Shown in pieces: positions 16,326 to 24,765 of a stretch of DNA of 64,000 nucleotides. The position numbers and the translations under genes were made by a program. The DNA is from Clostridium felsineum DSM 794 (lineage in GTDB: Bacteria > Bacillota > Clostridia > Clostridiales > Clostridiaceae): assembly GCF_002006355.2 (NCBI RefSeq), contig NZ_CP096980.1:62001-126000 (forward strand). Direction: 5' to 3'. Each line of letters opens with the position of its first letter. Within the stretch, counting starts at the first letter, position 1. Below the pieces are notes generated by a model that saw only the letters and a program-made list of their open reading frames with translations, did not search any database and was not told the DNA's origin.

Positions 16326-16928
16326 TTACACAGTGCTTTTATTAGAAGCTAAACATTCTTTAACTATACTTGATGCTGCCATTAGATAATTTTCTCTCAT
16401 TTCATCTGAAACATATGGAACAGCTCCAAAAAATGTATGCCTTACATCCTCTATTCCGCAAAATTTAAATATTCCTGCATCTGCTACCTGCTTCATAGAA
16501 TTATGCATACCACTTTCAGCATATGCTTCACTTGGGCTACCAGTGGTACAAATTAGAATTACTTTTTTTCCTTTTAACAATCCGTTTGCCTGACCATCTT
16601 CATGTTTATAAGCAAATCCATACGAAAATACTCTATCTATATATCCTTTTAATATAGCTGGAAATGCAGCCCACCACACTGGATATACAAAAGTGATTAC
16701 ATCTGCCCACTTTATATTTTCTTGTTCCTCTCTAATATCCTCTGAAACTTTTCCTTTTTGAAGATCTTCAAAGTCAGAAGGCTTTAATATTGAATCAAAT
16801 CCTAATTTATATAAATCTCTAACTTTAACATTTGCACTATTTTCTTCAGACGTTTTAACAACCCTATCAACTATGCCTTTACAAAAGCTATTAGGATTAG
16901 GATGTGCAAAAATAATTAAATTGTTCAT
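16326..16928 (-). CDS. NAD(P)H:quinone oxidoreductase-like flavoprotein
   Basis: A 200-residue flavodoxin-fold protein of the Flavodoxin_2 (KefF/MdaB/YwrO) family, which reduces quinones or nitro/azo compounds in two-electron steps using NAD(P)H and bound FMN/FAD. Seen: N-terminal strand LIIFAHPNPNSFCKGI with the phosphate loop, and the diagnostic VYPVWWAAFPAILKGYIDRV with the FMN-contact region, followed by GFAYKHE and KKVILICTTGSP. Monocistronic on minus, with an IS right end 5 bases past its stop; that IS may have removed the original terminator. The physiological substrate is unknown. Confidence 0.88.
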   Translation of the reverse strand: MNNLIIFAHPNPNSFCKGIVDRVVKTSEENSANVKVRDLYKLGFDSILKPSDFEDLQKGKVSEDIREEQENIKWADVITFVYPVWWAAFPAILKGYIDRVFSYGFAYKHEDGQANGLLKGKKVILICTTGSPSEAYAESGMHNSMKQVADAGIFKFCGIEDVRHTFFGAVPYVSDEMRENYLMAASSIVKECLASNKSTV

Positions 16929-17039
16929 ATAGAATCCCTCCTTAAGGCTATTTTGGTCATAGTTACATTAAATTATTCCTTATTAAATATATAAAAATAG
17001 TGAAGAAAATATTTTTTATTCTCTCCACCTTTTTTATAT

Positions 17040-18317
17040 CTATATTTTATCTTTTCCTACCCATTTTCTCAAAACTTCTGGTACTATTATATTTCCATTT
17101 TTGTCCTGCATTTGCTCAAGTATTGCAGGAAGTAGTCTACTTGTTGCAAGTCCTGAAGCATTTAAAGTATTTACATATTCTACTTTGTTGTCTTCTTCCC
17201 TTCTAAACCTTATTTTACCTCTCCTCGCTTGATAATCTCGTGCGTTAGAAGCTGAGCTTACTTCCTTGTATTCATTCATGCTTGGAATCCATACCTCAAT
17301 ATCATAAGTTTTAGCCATAGAAGCGCTGCAATCTCCTGCTGCAAGCTTTGAAAGCCTGTAATGAAGTCCTAGCCCTTTAACCAGTCTTTCTGCTTTTTCT
17401 ATAAGCTCTTCTAATGCTTTATCCGAATCCTCAGGTTTAGTATACTGGAACATTTCTATTTTATTAAATTGATGTCCTCTAATCATACCTCTTTCTGAAG
17501 CTCTATAACTTCCAGCCTCTACCCTATAACAAGGAGTATATGCAAAATATTTTTTAGGAAGTTCAGCTTCCCTTAATATTTCATCACGATGAAGATTAAC
17601 CAAAGCTGTCTCTGCTGTTGGCAAAATAAACTGCATATTATCTTCCTCTTCATTATGTCCAACCTTAAAAACTTCATCTTTAAATTTAGGAAATTGACCT
17701 GCTGCCCTACCGCACTCATAGTTTAATATATGTGGTGGAAGAATGAATTCATATCCATCTTTAATATGCTCTTCTATAAAGTAATTTAAAAGAGCCCATT
17801 CTAAAATTGCACCATATCCTTTATAAATCCAAAATCCATTTCCAGATAATTTAGTACCTCTTTTATAATCAATTAAATCATGAATATTAGCAAGTTCAAC
17901 ATGATCTTTAGGATTAAAATCAAACTTAGGTTTTTCACCATATACATGCACCACTTTGTTATTCTCTTTACCTCCGGGAAGTACATCCTCATCAGGAATA
18001 TTAGGCAGCGCCTCTAAGAATTTATCCATTTTATCTTTTATTGGTTCTAGACTTGCTTCAATTTCATTTATTCTACTTGATAACTCTTTTATATTTTGAA
18101 AAATAGAATCATCTACTTTACCTTTTTTACTTTTAATATTAGATATTTCCTTAGATGCCTCATTTTTTTTATTTTTTAAGGCTTCAACTTCATGTATTAG
18201 CTTTCGTCTTTCATCATCTAATTTAATAAGTTCAGTAAAATCAACGTCTTTCATTTTTTTTAGAAGAGCATTTTTTACCTTTTCAGTATCCCTTCTTATT
18301 AACTCTAAATCTAACAT
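17040..18317 (-). CDS. serS: Seryl-tRNA synthetase (second copy)
   Basis: A 425-residue class II seryl-tRNA synthetase, clearly divergent from the copy at 9483-10757. N-terminal coiled coil rich in Lys/Glu, motif 2 in YTPCYRVEAGSYRASERGM followed by RGHQFNKIEMFQYT, motif 3 in LNASGLATSRLLPAILEQMQ, so it should be active. It differs in the motif-2 loop (GSYRASERG against GSAGRDTRG), which contacts the acceptor end. It is the last gene of the T-box serine operon, 30 bases after DUF1015, so it should be made when charged tRNA-Ser is short. Weak GGAAGTGA precedes the ATG. Whether it is a stress or housekeeping form cannot be read from sequence. Confidence 0.93.
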   Translation of the reverse strand: MLDLELIRRDTEKVKNALLKKMKDVDFTELIKLDDERRKLIHEVEALKNKKNEASKEISNIKSKKGKVDDSIFQNIKELSSRINEIEASLEPIKDKMDKFLEALPNIPDEDVLPGGKENNKVVHVYGEKPKFDFNPKDHVELANIHDLIDYKRGTKLSGNGFWIYKGYGAILEWALLNYFIEEHIKDGYEFILPPHILNYECGRAAGQFPKFKDEVFKVGHNEEEDNMQFILPTAETALVNLHRDEILREAELPKKYFAYTPCYRVEAGSYRASERGMIRGHQFNKIEMFQYTKPEDSDKALEELIEKAERLVKGLGLHYRLSKLAAGDCSASMAKTYDIEVWIPSMNEYKEVSSASNARDYQARRGKIRFRREEDNKVEYVNTLNASGLATSRLLPAILEQMQDKNGNIIVPEVLRKWVGKDKI

Positions 18318-18348
18318 ATAAATTCACTTCCAATTAATTTTTGTTTTT

Positions 18349-19593
18349 TTATTTAAGTTCATGTATAAAAAGACCACTTCTAAGTTTAGGTTCAAACCAA
18401 GTTGATTTAGGAGGCATTACATTATTACTATCAGCAACTCCCATTAAATCCTGTACCGTTGTAGGATACATAGAAAATGCTATTTTCATATCTGTATTTA
18501 CTCTTCTTTCAAGTTCCTTAAGCCCTCTTATTCCACCAATAAACTCAATTCTATTATCTTCTCTAGGATCACCTATTTTTAATATAGGTTTAAGTAAATT
18601 ATTTTGTAGAATTGACACATCAAGACTTAATACAGGATCTAATTCATTGAAGGTTCCTTTTTTTGCTGTTAGCTTATACCACTTGCCTTCAACATACATT
18701 CCAAACTGATGTCTCTTTTGGGGTCTATATGGTACTTCTTCAGTTACTTCCTCTACTTCAAAGTTTCCTTTTATATTATTGACTAATTGACCTATCGTCA
18801 TTCCATTTAAATCTTTTATTACTCTGTTATAATCCATTATTGCAAGATCTTTATCTGGAAATAGCACTGATAAAAAGAAGTTAAACTCCTCTTCCCCCGT
18901 AAATTCAGGATTTTGTGCTCTTCTTTTAAGTCCTACCTTAACTGCAGATGCTGCCCTATGATGACCATCTGCAATGTAGAGCGCATTTATCTTTTTAAAC
19001 AACATTTCTATTTCTTCTATTGTTTCCTCTTTATCTATAATCCACACTATATGTGATATCCCATCTTCACTTACAAAATCATATACTGGCTTATTTTCAG
19101 TTTCTTTTTCAACTATTTCATTTATTCTATTATTAGTTCTATACGTTAAAAATATAGGCCCTGTATTTGAATTACAGTAATCAACATGATTTATTCTGTC
19201 CTTTTCTTTACTTGCAAGTGTAAACTCATGTTTTTTTATAACGCCATTAATATAATCATCAATAGCAGTACATCCGACAATACCAGTCTGAACTCTTCCA
19301 TCCATTACTTGCCTATATATATATAAATTTTTTTTATTATCTTTAACAAGAATTCCCTTTTCAATCATACCATAAAGATTTTCTCTAGCCTTTTCATAAA
19401 CCTTTGTGCTATATTGATCTATACCTTTTTCAAAATCTATCTGTGCCTTATCTACATGAATAAATGATAATTCATTTTTTTCTCCGATTATTCTTGCTTC
19501 TTCCGTATTCATAACATCATAAGGAAGTGCAGCAACCTTCATAGCTAAATTTTCAGTTGGTCTTATAGCCTTAAACGCTCTTAATACTGCCAT
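18349..19593 (-). CDS. DUF1015 protein in serine operon
   Basis: A 414-residue member of the DUF1015 (COG4198) family, whose biochemical function I do not know. Seen: start AFKAIRPTENLAMKVAALPY, a middle motif IKKHEFTLASKEKDR, and YIADGHHRAASA (Asp209-Gly-His-His-Arg213), the most conserved element. DGHHR-type loops occur in ParB/sulfiredoxin-fold phosphotransfer proteins such as the free serine kinases SerK and SbnI, so a nucleotide- or phosphate-linked role on serine or phosphoserine is a reasonable guess. Context supports it: it lies between serA and serS2 in a T-box operon that has no serB. An intercistronic hairpin separates it from serA. Confidence 0.85.
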   Translation of the reverse strand: MAVLRAFKAIRPTENLAMKVAALPYDVMNTEEARIIGEKNELSFIHVDKAQIDFEKGIDQYSTKVYEKARENLYGMIEKGILVKDNKKNLYIYRQVMDGRVQTGIVGCTAIDDYINGVIKKHEFTLASKEKDRINHVDYCNSNTGPIFLTYRTNNRINEIVEKETENKPVYDFVSEDGISHIVWIIDKEETIEEIEMLFKKINALYIADGHHRAASAVKVGLKRRAQNPEFTGEEEFNFFLSVLFPDKDLAIMDYNRVIKDLNGMTIGQLVNNIKGNFEVEEVTEEVPYRPQKRHQFGMYVEGKWYKLTAKKGTFNELDPVLSLDVSILQNNLLKPILKIGDPREDNRIEFIGGIRGLKELERRVNTDMKIAFSMYPTTVQDLMGVADSNNVMPPKSTWFEPKLRSGLFIHELK

Positions 19594-19631
19594 ACTAAAT
19601 CTCTTCCCTTCTTTGCTTATGTATTATAAAA

Positions 19632-19659
19632 GCCGCTGTTTATATAATTATCCAGCGGC
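19632..19659 (-). terminator. Intercistronic hairpin between serA and DUF1015
   Basis: On minus GCCGCTG and CAGCGGC (7 base pairs, 14-base loop) followed by TTTTATAAT. It could attenuate read-through into DUF1015-serS2 or stabilise an upstream mRNA end. Confidence 0.45.
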
Positions 19660-19673
19660 ATCTACTTGTGTCT

Positions 19674-20591
19674 CTACTTAAACATACTTTCTACTATATT
19701 TACTATTTCTTCCCCAATTCTTGCTTGAGCTTCCTTTGTTGACGCTCCAATATGTGGAGTAACTGAAACTCTAGGATTTTCTAAAAGTTCAGCACAAGGT
19801 TTAGGTTCATTTTCAAATACATCCAGTGCTGCTCCGCCTATTTTGCCATTATTGAGTGCTTTTAAAAGAGCTTCTTCAGAAACAACTCCTCCTCTAGCAC
19901 AATTTATAATGAATGCCCCATTCTTCATTATTTTAAACTCATCTTCACCAATCACGTATCCTTTTTTCTTATCATAAGGTATGTGAAGTGATACAAAATC
20001 AGATATTTTCAAAAGTTCATTTATATCTTCATAAAAATCATAATTATCATAGCCCTCTGCTTTACCGCAAATATCATTATATATAACTTTCATTCCCAAT
20101 GCTTCTGCTCTTTTAGCTACTTCTCTTGCAATCCTTCCGAAACCAATAAGTCCCAAAGTCTTTCCATTGATTTCAGTCCCTGTATAGGCCTTCTTCTCCC
20201 ACTTACCTTGTCTCATAGTTACATTGGCTGTATTTATAAATCTTGAAACAGCAAACATATGTCCTATTGCAAGCTCTGCTACGGATGCACTACTTGCCTT
20301 AGGTGTGTTACTAACCGTAAGCCCTTTATCTCTTGCATAAGCAACTTCTATATTATCCACTCCAACTCCAGCTCTTATAACAAGCTTAAGCTTTGCCCCA
20401 TTTACCGTTGCAGCATCAACAACCTCTTTTGTTACTTTCGTTGCAGATCTTACAATAAGAGCATCAAACTCTTTTATTTTTACAAGTAATTCTTCTTTAT
20501 CATAGTGATCTTCTACAACCTCATAACCAAGATTTCTTAATTTATTTGCTGCATTTTTATTCATTCCATCATTAGCCAATATCCTTATCAT
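19674..20591 (-). CDS. serA: D-3-phosphoglycerate dehydrogenase, short form
   Basis: Oxidises 3-phosphoglycerate with NAD+ as the first step of serine synthesis. The 305-residue protein has the NAD loop LGLIGFGRIAREVAKR (about 147-161) and the D-2-hydroxyacid dehydrogenase triad Arg233 (CARGG), Glu262 (ENEPKP) and His280 (TPHIGAST). It stops after the catalytic domain, with none of the ACT or intervening domains that give serine feedback in long SerA proteins, so control is likely by the T-box instead. A GGGGGC-containing leader precedes the ATG. Second gene of the T-box operon, 25 bases after the aminotransferase. Confidence 0.93.
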   Translation of the reverse strand: MIRILANDGMNKNAANKLRNLGYEVVEDHYDKEELLVKIKEFDALIVRSATKVTKEVVDAATVNGAKLKLVIRAGVGVDNIEVAYARDKGLTVSNTPKASSASVAELAIGHMFAVSRFINTANVTMRQGKWEKKAYTGTEINGKTLGLIGFGRIAREVAKRAEALGMKVIYNDICGKAEGYDNYDFYEDINELLKISDFVSLHIPYDKKKGYVIGEDEFKIMKNGAFIINCARGGVVSEEALLKALNNGKIGGAALDVFENEPKPCAELLENPRVSVTPHIGASTKEAQARIGEEIVNIVESMFK

Positions 20592-20616
20592 TATATAAAA
20601 GCCCCCTTTTATAATT

Positions 20617-21687
20617 CTATAAATTTAAAATATCATTTATATTTTCTATAAGTTCTTTAATATCATCTAATGTAAACTCAGCCATGTGAGCTATCCTAAA
20701 TGTCTTCTCCTTCAATTTGCCATATCCATTTGATATTGCAAATCCCCTCTTTCCTAGTTCCTTATTTAAATCAGCTACACTTATGCCCCTAGTATTTTTT
20801 ATAGTTGTAACTGTATTAGAGAGATTATTTTCATCTCCAAATAATTCAAAATTTTCTTTAGCCCAATTTCTTACATACTCTGCCATTTCAATATGTCTTC
20901 TATATCTATTCTCCATACCCTCTTCAAGCATTTTATTAAGTGCATAATCAAGCGCAAACATATGTGATAATGAAGGTGTTGATGGATACTGATAATCCTT
21001 CTTTTGAATAAATTCATATAATTTTAATAAGTCCAAATAATATCCTCTATGTTCAACTGTTTTAGCTCTTTCTATTGCTTTCTTAGAAAATGAACATGCT
21101 GCAAGTCCTGGAGGAAGTCCAAGTGCTTTTTGTGATGATGTTATACAAATATCAACTCCAAGTTCATCTACTGGTATGTTAGTTCCCCCCATAGAACTAA
21201 CTGTATCAAGACACCATACTACGTCTGGATATTTTTTTATAACCTTTGACAAATCACCAACTGGATTCATTATTCCTGTTGAAGTTTCATTGTGTGTTAA
21301 CGCTATTAAATCATATTTTCCAGTTTCTAAAACTTCCTCAACAAATTCAGGTTTAATTGCTTCTCCCCATTCAACCTCATATAAGTCAGCTGGTACTCTA
21401 TTGTCTATAGCCATTTCGTACCACCTTTTTCCAAAGGCCCCTATTGAAAATACTGCTGCTCTTTTAGCTGTACATGAACGAATTGCTCCCTCCATCAATC
21501 CGCTACCTGAACTAGTAGAAAGTAATATTTCCTCTTTAGTCTGAAAAACAATTCTAAGCTTGTCACTTATGCCCCTTTGAAGTGCTGAAGCTTCCTTACT
21601 TCTATGTCCAATCATAGGTTCTGCCATTTTTTGAAGTACATCTTCTGCTACTTCAACTGGACCAGGTATAAATAATTTTTTATGCAT
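20617..21687 (-). CDS. serC: Class V aminotransferase (phosphoserine transaminase role)
   Basis: A 356-residue PLP enzyme of aminotransferase class V, in the alanine-glyoxylate/serine-pyruvate branch rather than classical SerC. Seen: FIPGPVEVAEDVLQKM at the start, STSSGSGLMEGAIRS (cofactor phosphate region), CLDTVSSMGG with Asp161, and SSQKALGLPPG with the Schiff-base Lys187. Its place as first gene of a T-box operon, before serA, indicates it makes phosphoserine from phosphohydroxypyruvate and glutamate. Class V enzymes of this kind serve as SerC in several anaerobes and archaea. A serine-glyoxylate activity is the alternative. SD AGGGGGC before ATG 21687. Confidence 0.87.
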   Translation of the reverse strand: MHKKLFIPGPVEVAEDVLQKMAEPMIGHRSKEASALQRGISDKLRIVFQTKEEILLSTSSGSGLMEGAIRSCTAKRAAVFSIGAFGKRWYEMAIDNRVPADLYEVEWGEAIKPEFVEEVLETGKYDLIALTHNETSTGIMNPVGDLSKVIKKYPDVVWCLDTVSSMGGTNIPVDELGVDICITSSQKALGLPPGLAACSFSKKAIERAKTVEHRGYYLDLLKLYEFIQKKDYQYPSTPSLSHMFALDYALNKMLEEGMENRYRRHIEMAEYVRNWAKENFELFGDENNLSNTVTTIKNTRGISVADLNKELGKRGFAISNGYGKLKEKTFRIAHMAEFTLDDIKELIENINDILNL

Positions 21688-21841
21688 ATAAATGCCCCCT
21701 TTTATTTATAAAAATATAAAATTATTACTTTTTTGTATTTATTTTCTGAAAAAAGGTTATAAAAATAAGCAAATGATACTTGCGGAAAAAAATCCATATC
21801 AATTACTCAGCTGAAATTTTAAAGTTTTTAATTTTTTGTAA

Positions 21842-22080
21842 TAAAAAAAGCCCTTCAATCCCCTTCTGTAAGGGACGAAAGACCGCGTTACCACCCTAAT
21901 TAATCAACTTTAAAAAATGATTATCTTAATTGAAATTTAACGACACAATTGCCGTATTGCTCATCGCAATCCCTCTGAGGCGGATTCACTAAATAACAAA
22001 TATCAGTTTTCACCAACCACTGACTCTCTAAAATTGTTAACAAGTTACTATTCTCTTCAACGGTTTATAATTATTTAACT
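21842..22080 (-). promoter_or_regulatory. T-box riboswitch, serine-responsive
   Basis: A leader on minus binding uncharged tRNA-Ser. Seen in order: Stem I with the AGTA motif, the distal AGAGAG and GGTTGGTG elements near 22011-22030, a 3' specifier side GTGAATCCGCC in which TCC (21984-21982) is the serine codon candidate, then the T-box AGGGTGGTAACGCGG (21897-21883), and a terminator (CTTTC, TCCC, loop, GGGGA, GAAGG) ending in seven T's at 21849-21843. The bulge reads TGGT; it could pair with the GCCA end of the tRNA-Ser genes seen here through a U-G contact. It controls serC-serA-DUF1015-serS2. TCC as specifier is an inference from alignment by eye. Confidence 0.88.
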
Positions 22081-22086
22081 AATTTC

Positions 22087-22115
22087 ATTATATATACATA
22101 AATAAATTTTGTCAA
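22087..22115 (-). promoter_or_regulatory. Consensus promoter of the T-box operon
   Basis: On minus, TTGACA (22115-22110), 17 bases, TATAAT (22092-22087). It lies directly after the DUF1667 stop at 22125, so the serine operon is a separate transcript. Confidence 0.85.
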
Positions 22116-22124
22116 TAGTCTTTT

Positions 22125-22355
22125 TTATTTTCTTTTTATATTCTTTGTTGCAATTATATCGACACCAGTATTCAATATATTTTGACATATTAAATCTCCA
22201 CATTTTATAGGTATTCCCACATACAATCTACTTAATGCCCTAGAACATTCAATAAATAGATCTTTATCAATAGGTTCCCTACTCTTTACAGAAACAACAC
22301 CTTCAGAAGAACCCTTTATTCTAACAAGTGTGGTTAATATTGCCTTTTCGCCCAT
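22125..22355 (-). CDS. DUF1667 protein, C-terminal half only
   Basis: A 76-residue protein matching the second half of DUF1667: TTLVRIKG, PIDKDLFIECSRALS, then VGIPIKCGDLICQNILNTGVDIIATKNI. Full family members are about 110-120 residues with an N-terminal metal-type Cys pair (CPxGC); that part is absent here. The start is ATG 22355 with TAGGTGA upstream; a GTG at 22364 is possible and adds only three residues, so no alternative start restores the missing half. It directly follows the flavoenzyme gene, the usual DUF1667 neighbour. It could be a working short version or a remnant. Confidence 0.78.
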   Translation of the reverse strand: MGEKAILTTLVRIKGSSEGVVSVKSREPIDKDLFIECSRALSRLYVGIPIKCGDLICQNILNTGVDIIATKNIKRK

Positions 22356-22364
22356 TCTATTCAC

Positions 22365-23759
22365 CTACATTTCGTTAAACTCTTTTATTCGTCCTGTAAC
22401 AAGATTACTTTTTTCAGTATTTTTTAATACTTCTATAAAGTCCTTATTTGTTTCCTTAGCTAAAATCTTAACTACTTTATCCATACAACAAGTACCTAAA
22501 CATTCTCCATAAAAAGCCCCTGTTCTTCTCTTTATACCTTCCAATGTTCTTGCTCCAAGTGGCCTTCTAATGGAATCAACAATCTCACCTTCTGTAACTT
22601 GATTACACCTACAAATTATATTTCCGTACTTTGGGTTTGTAGCTACTAACTTTCTTCTTTCAGTGTTACTCATATCTCTAAATTTATATATATCACGTCT
22701 TTTACTATAAAACTCTTTTTTTTCTTTACTTTTTAGGTTATTGACTACTGCCGTACCTATATTTTTACTTATTGACGGTGTAACTGTAGATATTGCATAA
22801 CTCTTGCATTGAACTTTTATATATCCGTAACTACTTAATTTATTGCTTATAATTATTTTATCATTATTAAATCTAGAATTGTAAAAATAAAGAATATCCT
22901 CTTCATGAATAGTTCCAATTATATCCTTTAATTTCATTAGTGCATCTTTATATGTTACATCTTCTTTTGTAACAATTTTTACTATGATATTTCCTTGAAA
23001 ATCTTTGAAAATATATGTACTATCACCTTTATCACTTAATACTGCTATGGCACATTTTAAATCTCTTTTTATTTTTCCGTCTAATATAAAGTAAACCAAA
23101 TTACTCATGTTTCTCTTTGAAATCTTTTCACCTTTTCCATCGATTAAAATAGGATTATTTGTATCTGGTATTGTATTTATTACTATTTTGCATGTGAATT
23201 TATTCTTACTTGTTGTAACATTAAATCCTTTAGATATCTTTTTTATTTCAATTACTTTTTCATTCAATCTAAAATTAACACCATTATCAAATGCTATTTC
23301 ACCATATGCTAGTGCTAAGTCATCTGCACAAACAACTCCTATATTATCCAGAACAATTCCTTTTTTACAAATGTTATTTAGCTTTATACTTTTAGACATC
23401 GTTTCTTCTATGTTTTCCAAGCTTACTTTATTTAACCCTCTCTTTATTGCCCTGTTGTATGTTTTATCTATTACCTCTTCATTCTTGGAACAAACAATTG
23501 CACTTATAGTTTTAAAAGGTACTGCTAAATCCTCGCAGGTTTGCTTCATCACACTATTACCTTTAGTCTCTAAATCATAATTTACAACATACCTAGCTTC
23601 TATACCATTATGAACCAAATCAGCATTTACAATAGATGTATCGTCTCCAATTTCGTATTCCTTTTCAATAAGTGATACATTCAAACTATACTTTGATAAT
23701 TCATAGGCTATGGAACATCCTATTATACCTCCACCTAATATTAAAACATCGTAATCCAT
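22365..23759 (-). CDS. GlpA-like FAD oxidoreductase with BFD-type [2Fe-2S] domain
   Basis: A 464-residue flavoenzyme: FAD loop VLILGGGIIGCSIAYELSKY at the N-terminus, a DAO-type body, and a C-terminal BFD-like iron-sulfur domain with CRC in NIICRCNQVTEGEIVDSIRR and CLGTCC at the end. This is the architecture of the GlpA-like oxidoreductases that pair in clostridia with a second NAD-linked flavoprotein and DUF1667, in glycerol-3-phosphate or related oxidation. Here the second flavoprotein gene is missing and DUF1667 is short. Start at ATG 23759 with AAGGGGGA upstream; the open frame extends upstream without a ribosome site. Substrate unknown; glycerol-3-phosphate is only one candidate. Confidence 0.85.
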   Translation of the reverse strand: MDYDVLILGGGIIGCSIAYELSKYSLNVSLIEKEYEIGDDTSIVNADLVHNGIEARYVVNYDLETKGNSVMKQTCEDLAVPFKTISAIVCSKNEEVIDKTYNRAIKRGLNKVSLENIEETMSKSIKLNNICKKGIVLDNIGVVCADDLALAYGEIAFDNGVNFRLNEKVIEIKKISKGFNVTTSKNKFTCKIVINTIPDTNNPILIDGKGEKISKRNMSNLVYFILDGKIKRDLKCAIAVLSDKGDSTYIFKDFQGNIIVKIVTKEDVTYKDALMKLKDIIGTIHEEDILYFYNSRFNNDKIIISNKLSSYGYIKVQCKSYAISTVTPSISKNIGTAVVNNLKSKEKKEFYSKRRDIYKFRDMSNTERRKLVATNPKYGNIICRCNQVTEGEIVDSIRRPLGARTLEGIKRRTGAFYGECLGTCCMDKVVKILAKETNKDFIEVLKNTEKSNLVTGRIKEFNEM

Positions 23760-23787
23760 AAAATCCCCCCTTAAGATTTTACACTCT

Positions 23788-24645
23788 CTAATAATGAATA
23801 CTAACTGCACTCTTATCTGTAACTAAATTATATATATATCTAGAATCTTCTAGTGAAAGTCTTATTCCTCCATTAGTATCAGTCTTACCTAAATTATTTA
23901 TCTCTCTTATATTTTCATCATATACTATTTTATCATCTTTTTTTACTTCATTAAAGGAGACAGAATTTAGAAAATAATCACTAAAAAACTGTATGCCATA
24001 CATACCGTTCTCTCCTTCTCTTTTATTAGATAAATTTGCTACTTTCTTTTTTACACTAAAAATTCCTATAGGAGTTTCTTTATAATTATCTCCTTTAACA
24101 CCTGTAGAACATTTAATTGGCTTTTTATTAACTATAACATTATTTTTATAAACATTTATACTTTCACTTGTAATATCTACATCAATTAAAGTATCATAAT
24201 TTATACATTTTACCCCTGTAACATTGTTAATATTTTTTTTCACCCAACCATTAATAAAAATTCCGTATTCATCAACATGATTTGTCTCACAATAAATGTA
24301 TCCACTCTTTTCCTTAGTAGCTACAACTTCTTCTCCTTTATTTAAAGTATATATTTTCGATGAAGGTTTATCTATATCAACAACTAATTGAACATTGTCA
24401 TTACTTATGTAATAAGTGTTTTTAATACAATCCTTTGATGAAAATACTGAAATATTGTCCTTAAATTTGTATTTCATTTTTTCCGTAACTTCTGCCTTGA
24501 CTTTATTTTCATAAGAAGTACTCGGTGGAACAAAGTCACCTGGCTTATCATCTTTAGTAAAAAATATAGGTGCCAATATAATAATGCATGTTATTATTGA
24601 ACTAATCACACACGATAATAAAAATTTTCCTATTTCCTTTTTCAT
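23788..24645 (-). CDS. L,D-transpeptidase-like protein lacking catalytic residues
   Basis: A 285-residue membrane-anchored protein: N-terminal helix (LLSCVISSIITCIIILAPIF), a region about 55-145 resembling a bacterial SH3 domain (KGEEVVATKEKSGYIYCE, INGWVKKN), and a C-terminal YkuD domain recognisable by TGVKGDNYKETPIGIFSVKKK. The catalytic motif, normally SHGCIRL, reads TNGGIRLSLEDS here (His to Asn258, Cys to Gly260), and the first conserved His is Asn227 in FLNSVSFNE. All three active-site residues are therefore replaced, so it cannot crosslink peptidoglycan by the usual mechanism. A binding or scaffold role is plausible. Start ATG 24645 has GAGGTGA 8 bases upstream. It precedes the flavoenzyme gene. 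Confidence 0.85.
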   Translation of the reverse strand: MKKEIGKFLLSCVISSIITCIIILAPIFFTKDDKPGDFVPPSTSYENKVKAEVTEKMKYKFKDNISVFSSKDCIKNTYYISNDNVQLVVDIDKPSSKIYTLNKGEEVVATKEKSGYIYCETNHVDEYGIFINGWVKKNINNVTGVKCINYDTLIDVDITSESINVYKNNVIVNKKPIKCSTGVKGDNYKETPIGIFSVKKKVANLSNKREGENGMYGIQFFSDYFLNSVSFNEVKKDDKIVYDENIREINNLGKTDTNGGIRLSLEDSRYIYNLVTDKSAVSIHY

Positions 24646-24723
24646 CACAATCTCACCTCTGTATATTGTTATTATTTACATAAAAATACAAGTTAAACAT
24701 ATACATGAAGTTTAATGTATAAA

Positions 24724-24759
24724 AAAATTATAGGTTACAATGATATAACCTATAATTTT
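24724..24759 (-). terminator. Terminator after the UPF0182 gene
   Basis: AAAATTATAGGTTA (24724-24737) pairs with TAACCTATAATTTT (24746-24759): 14 base pairs, followed on minus by a T-run. Confidence 0.8.
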
Positions 24760-24765
24760 CAAAAT

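Noticed and set aside
14440..16330. Target-site duplication around the IS
   Set aside because: Flanks TTTTAAAA and ATAAATTA do not match; AT-rich similarity is not enough.
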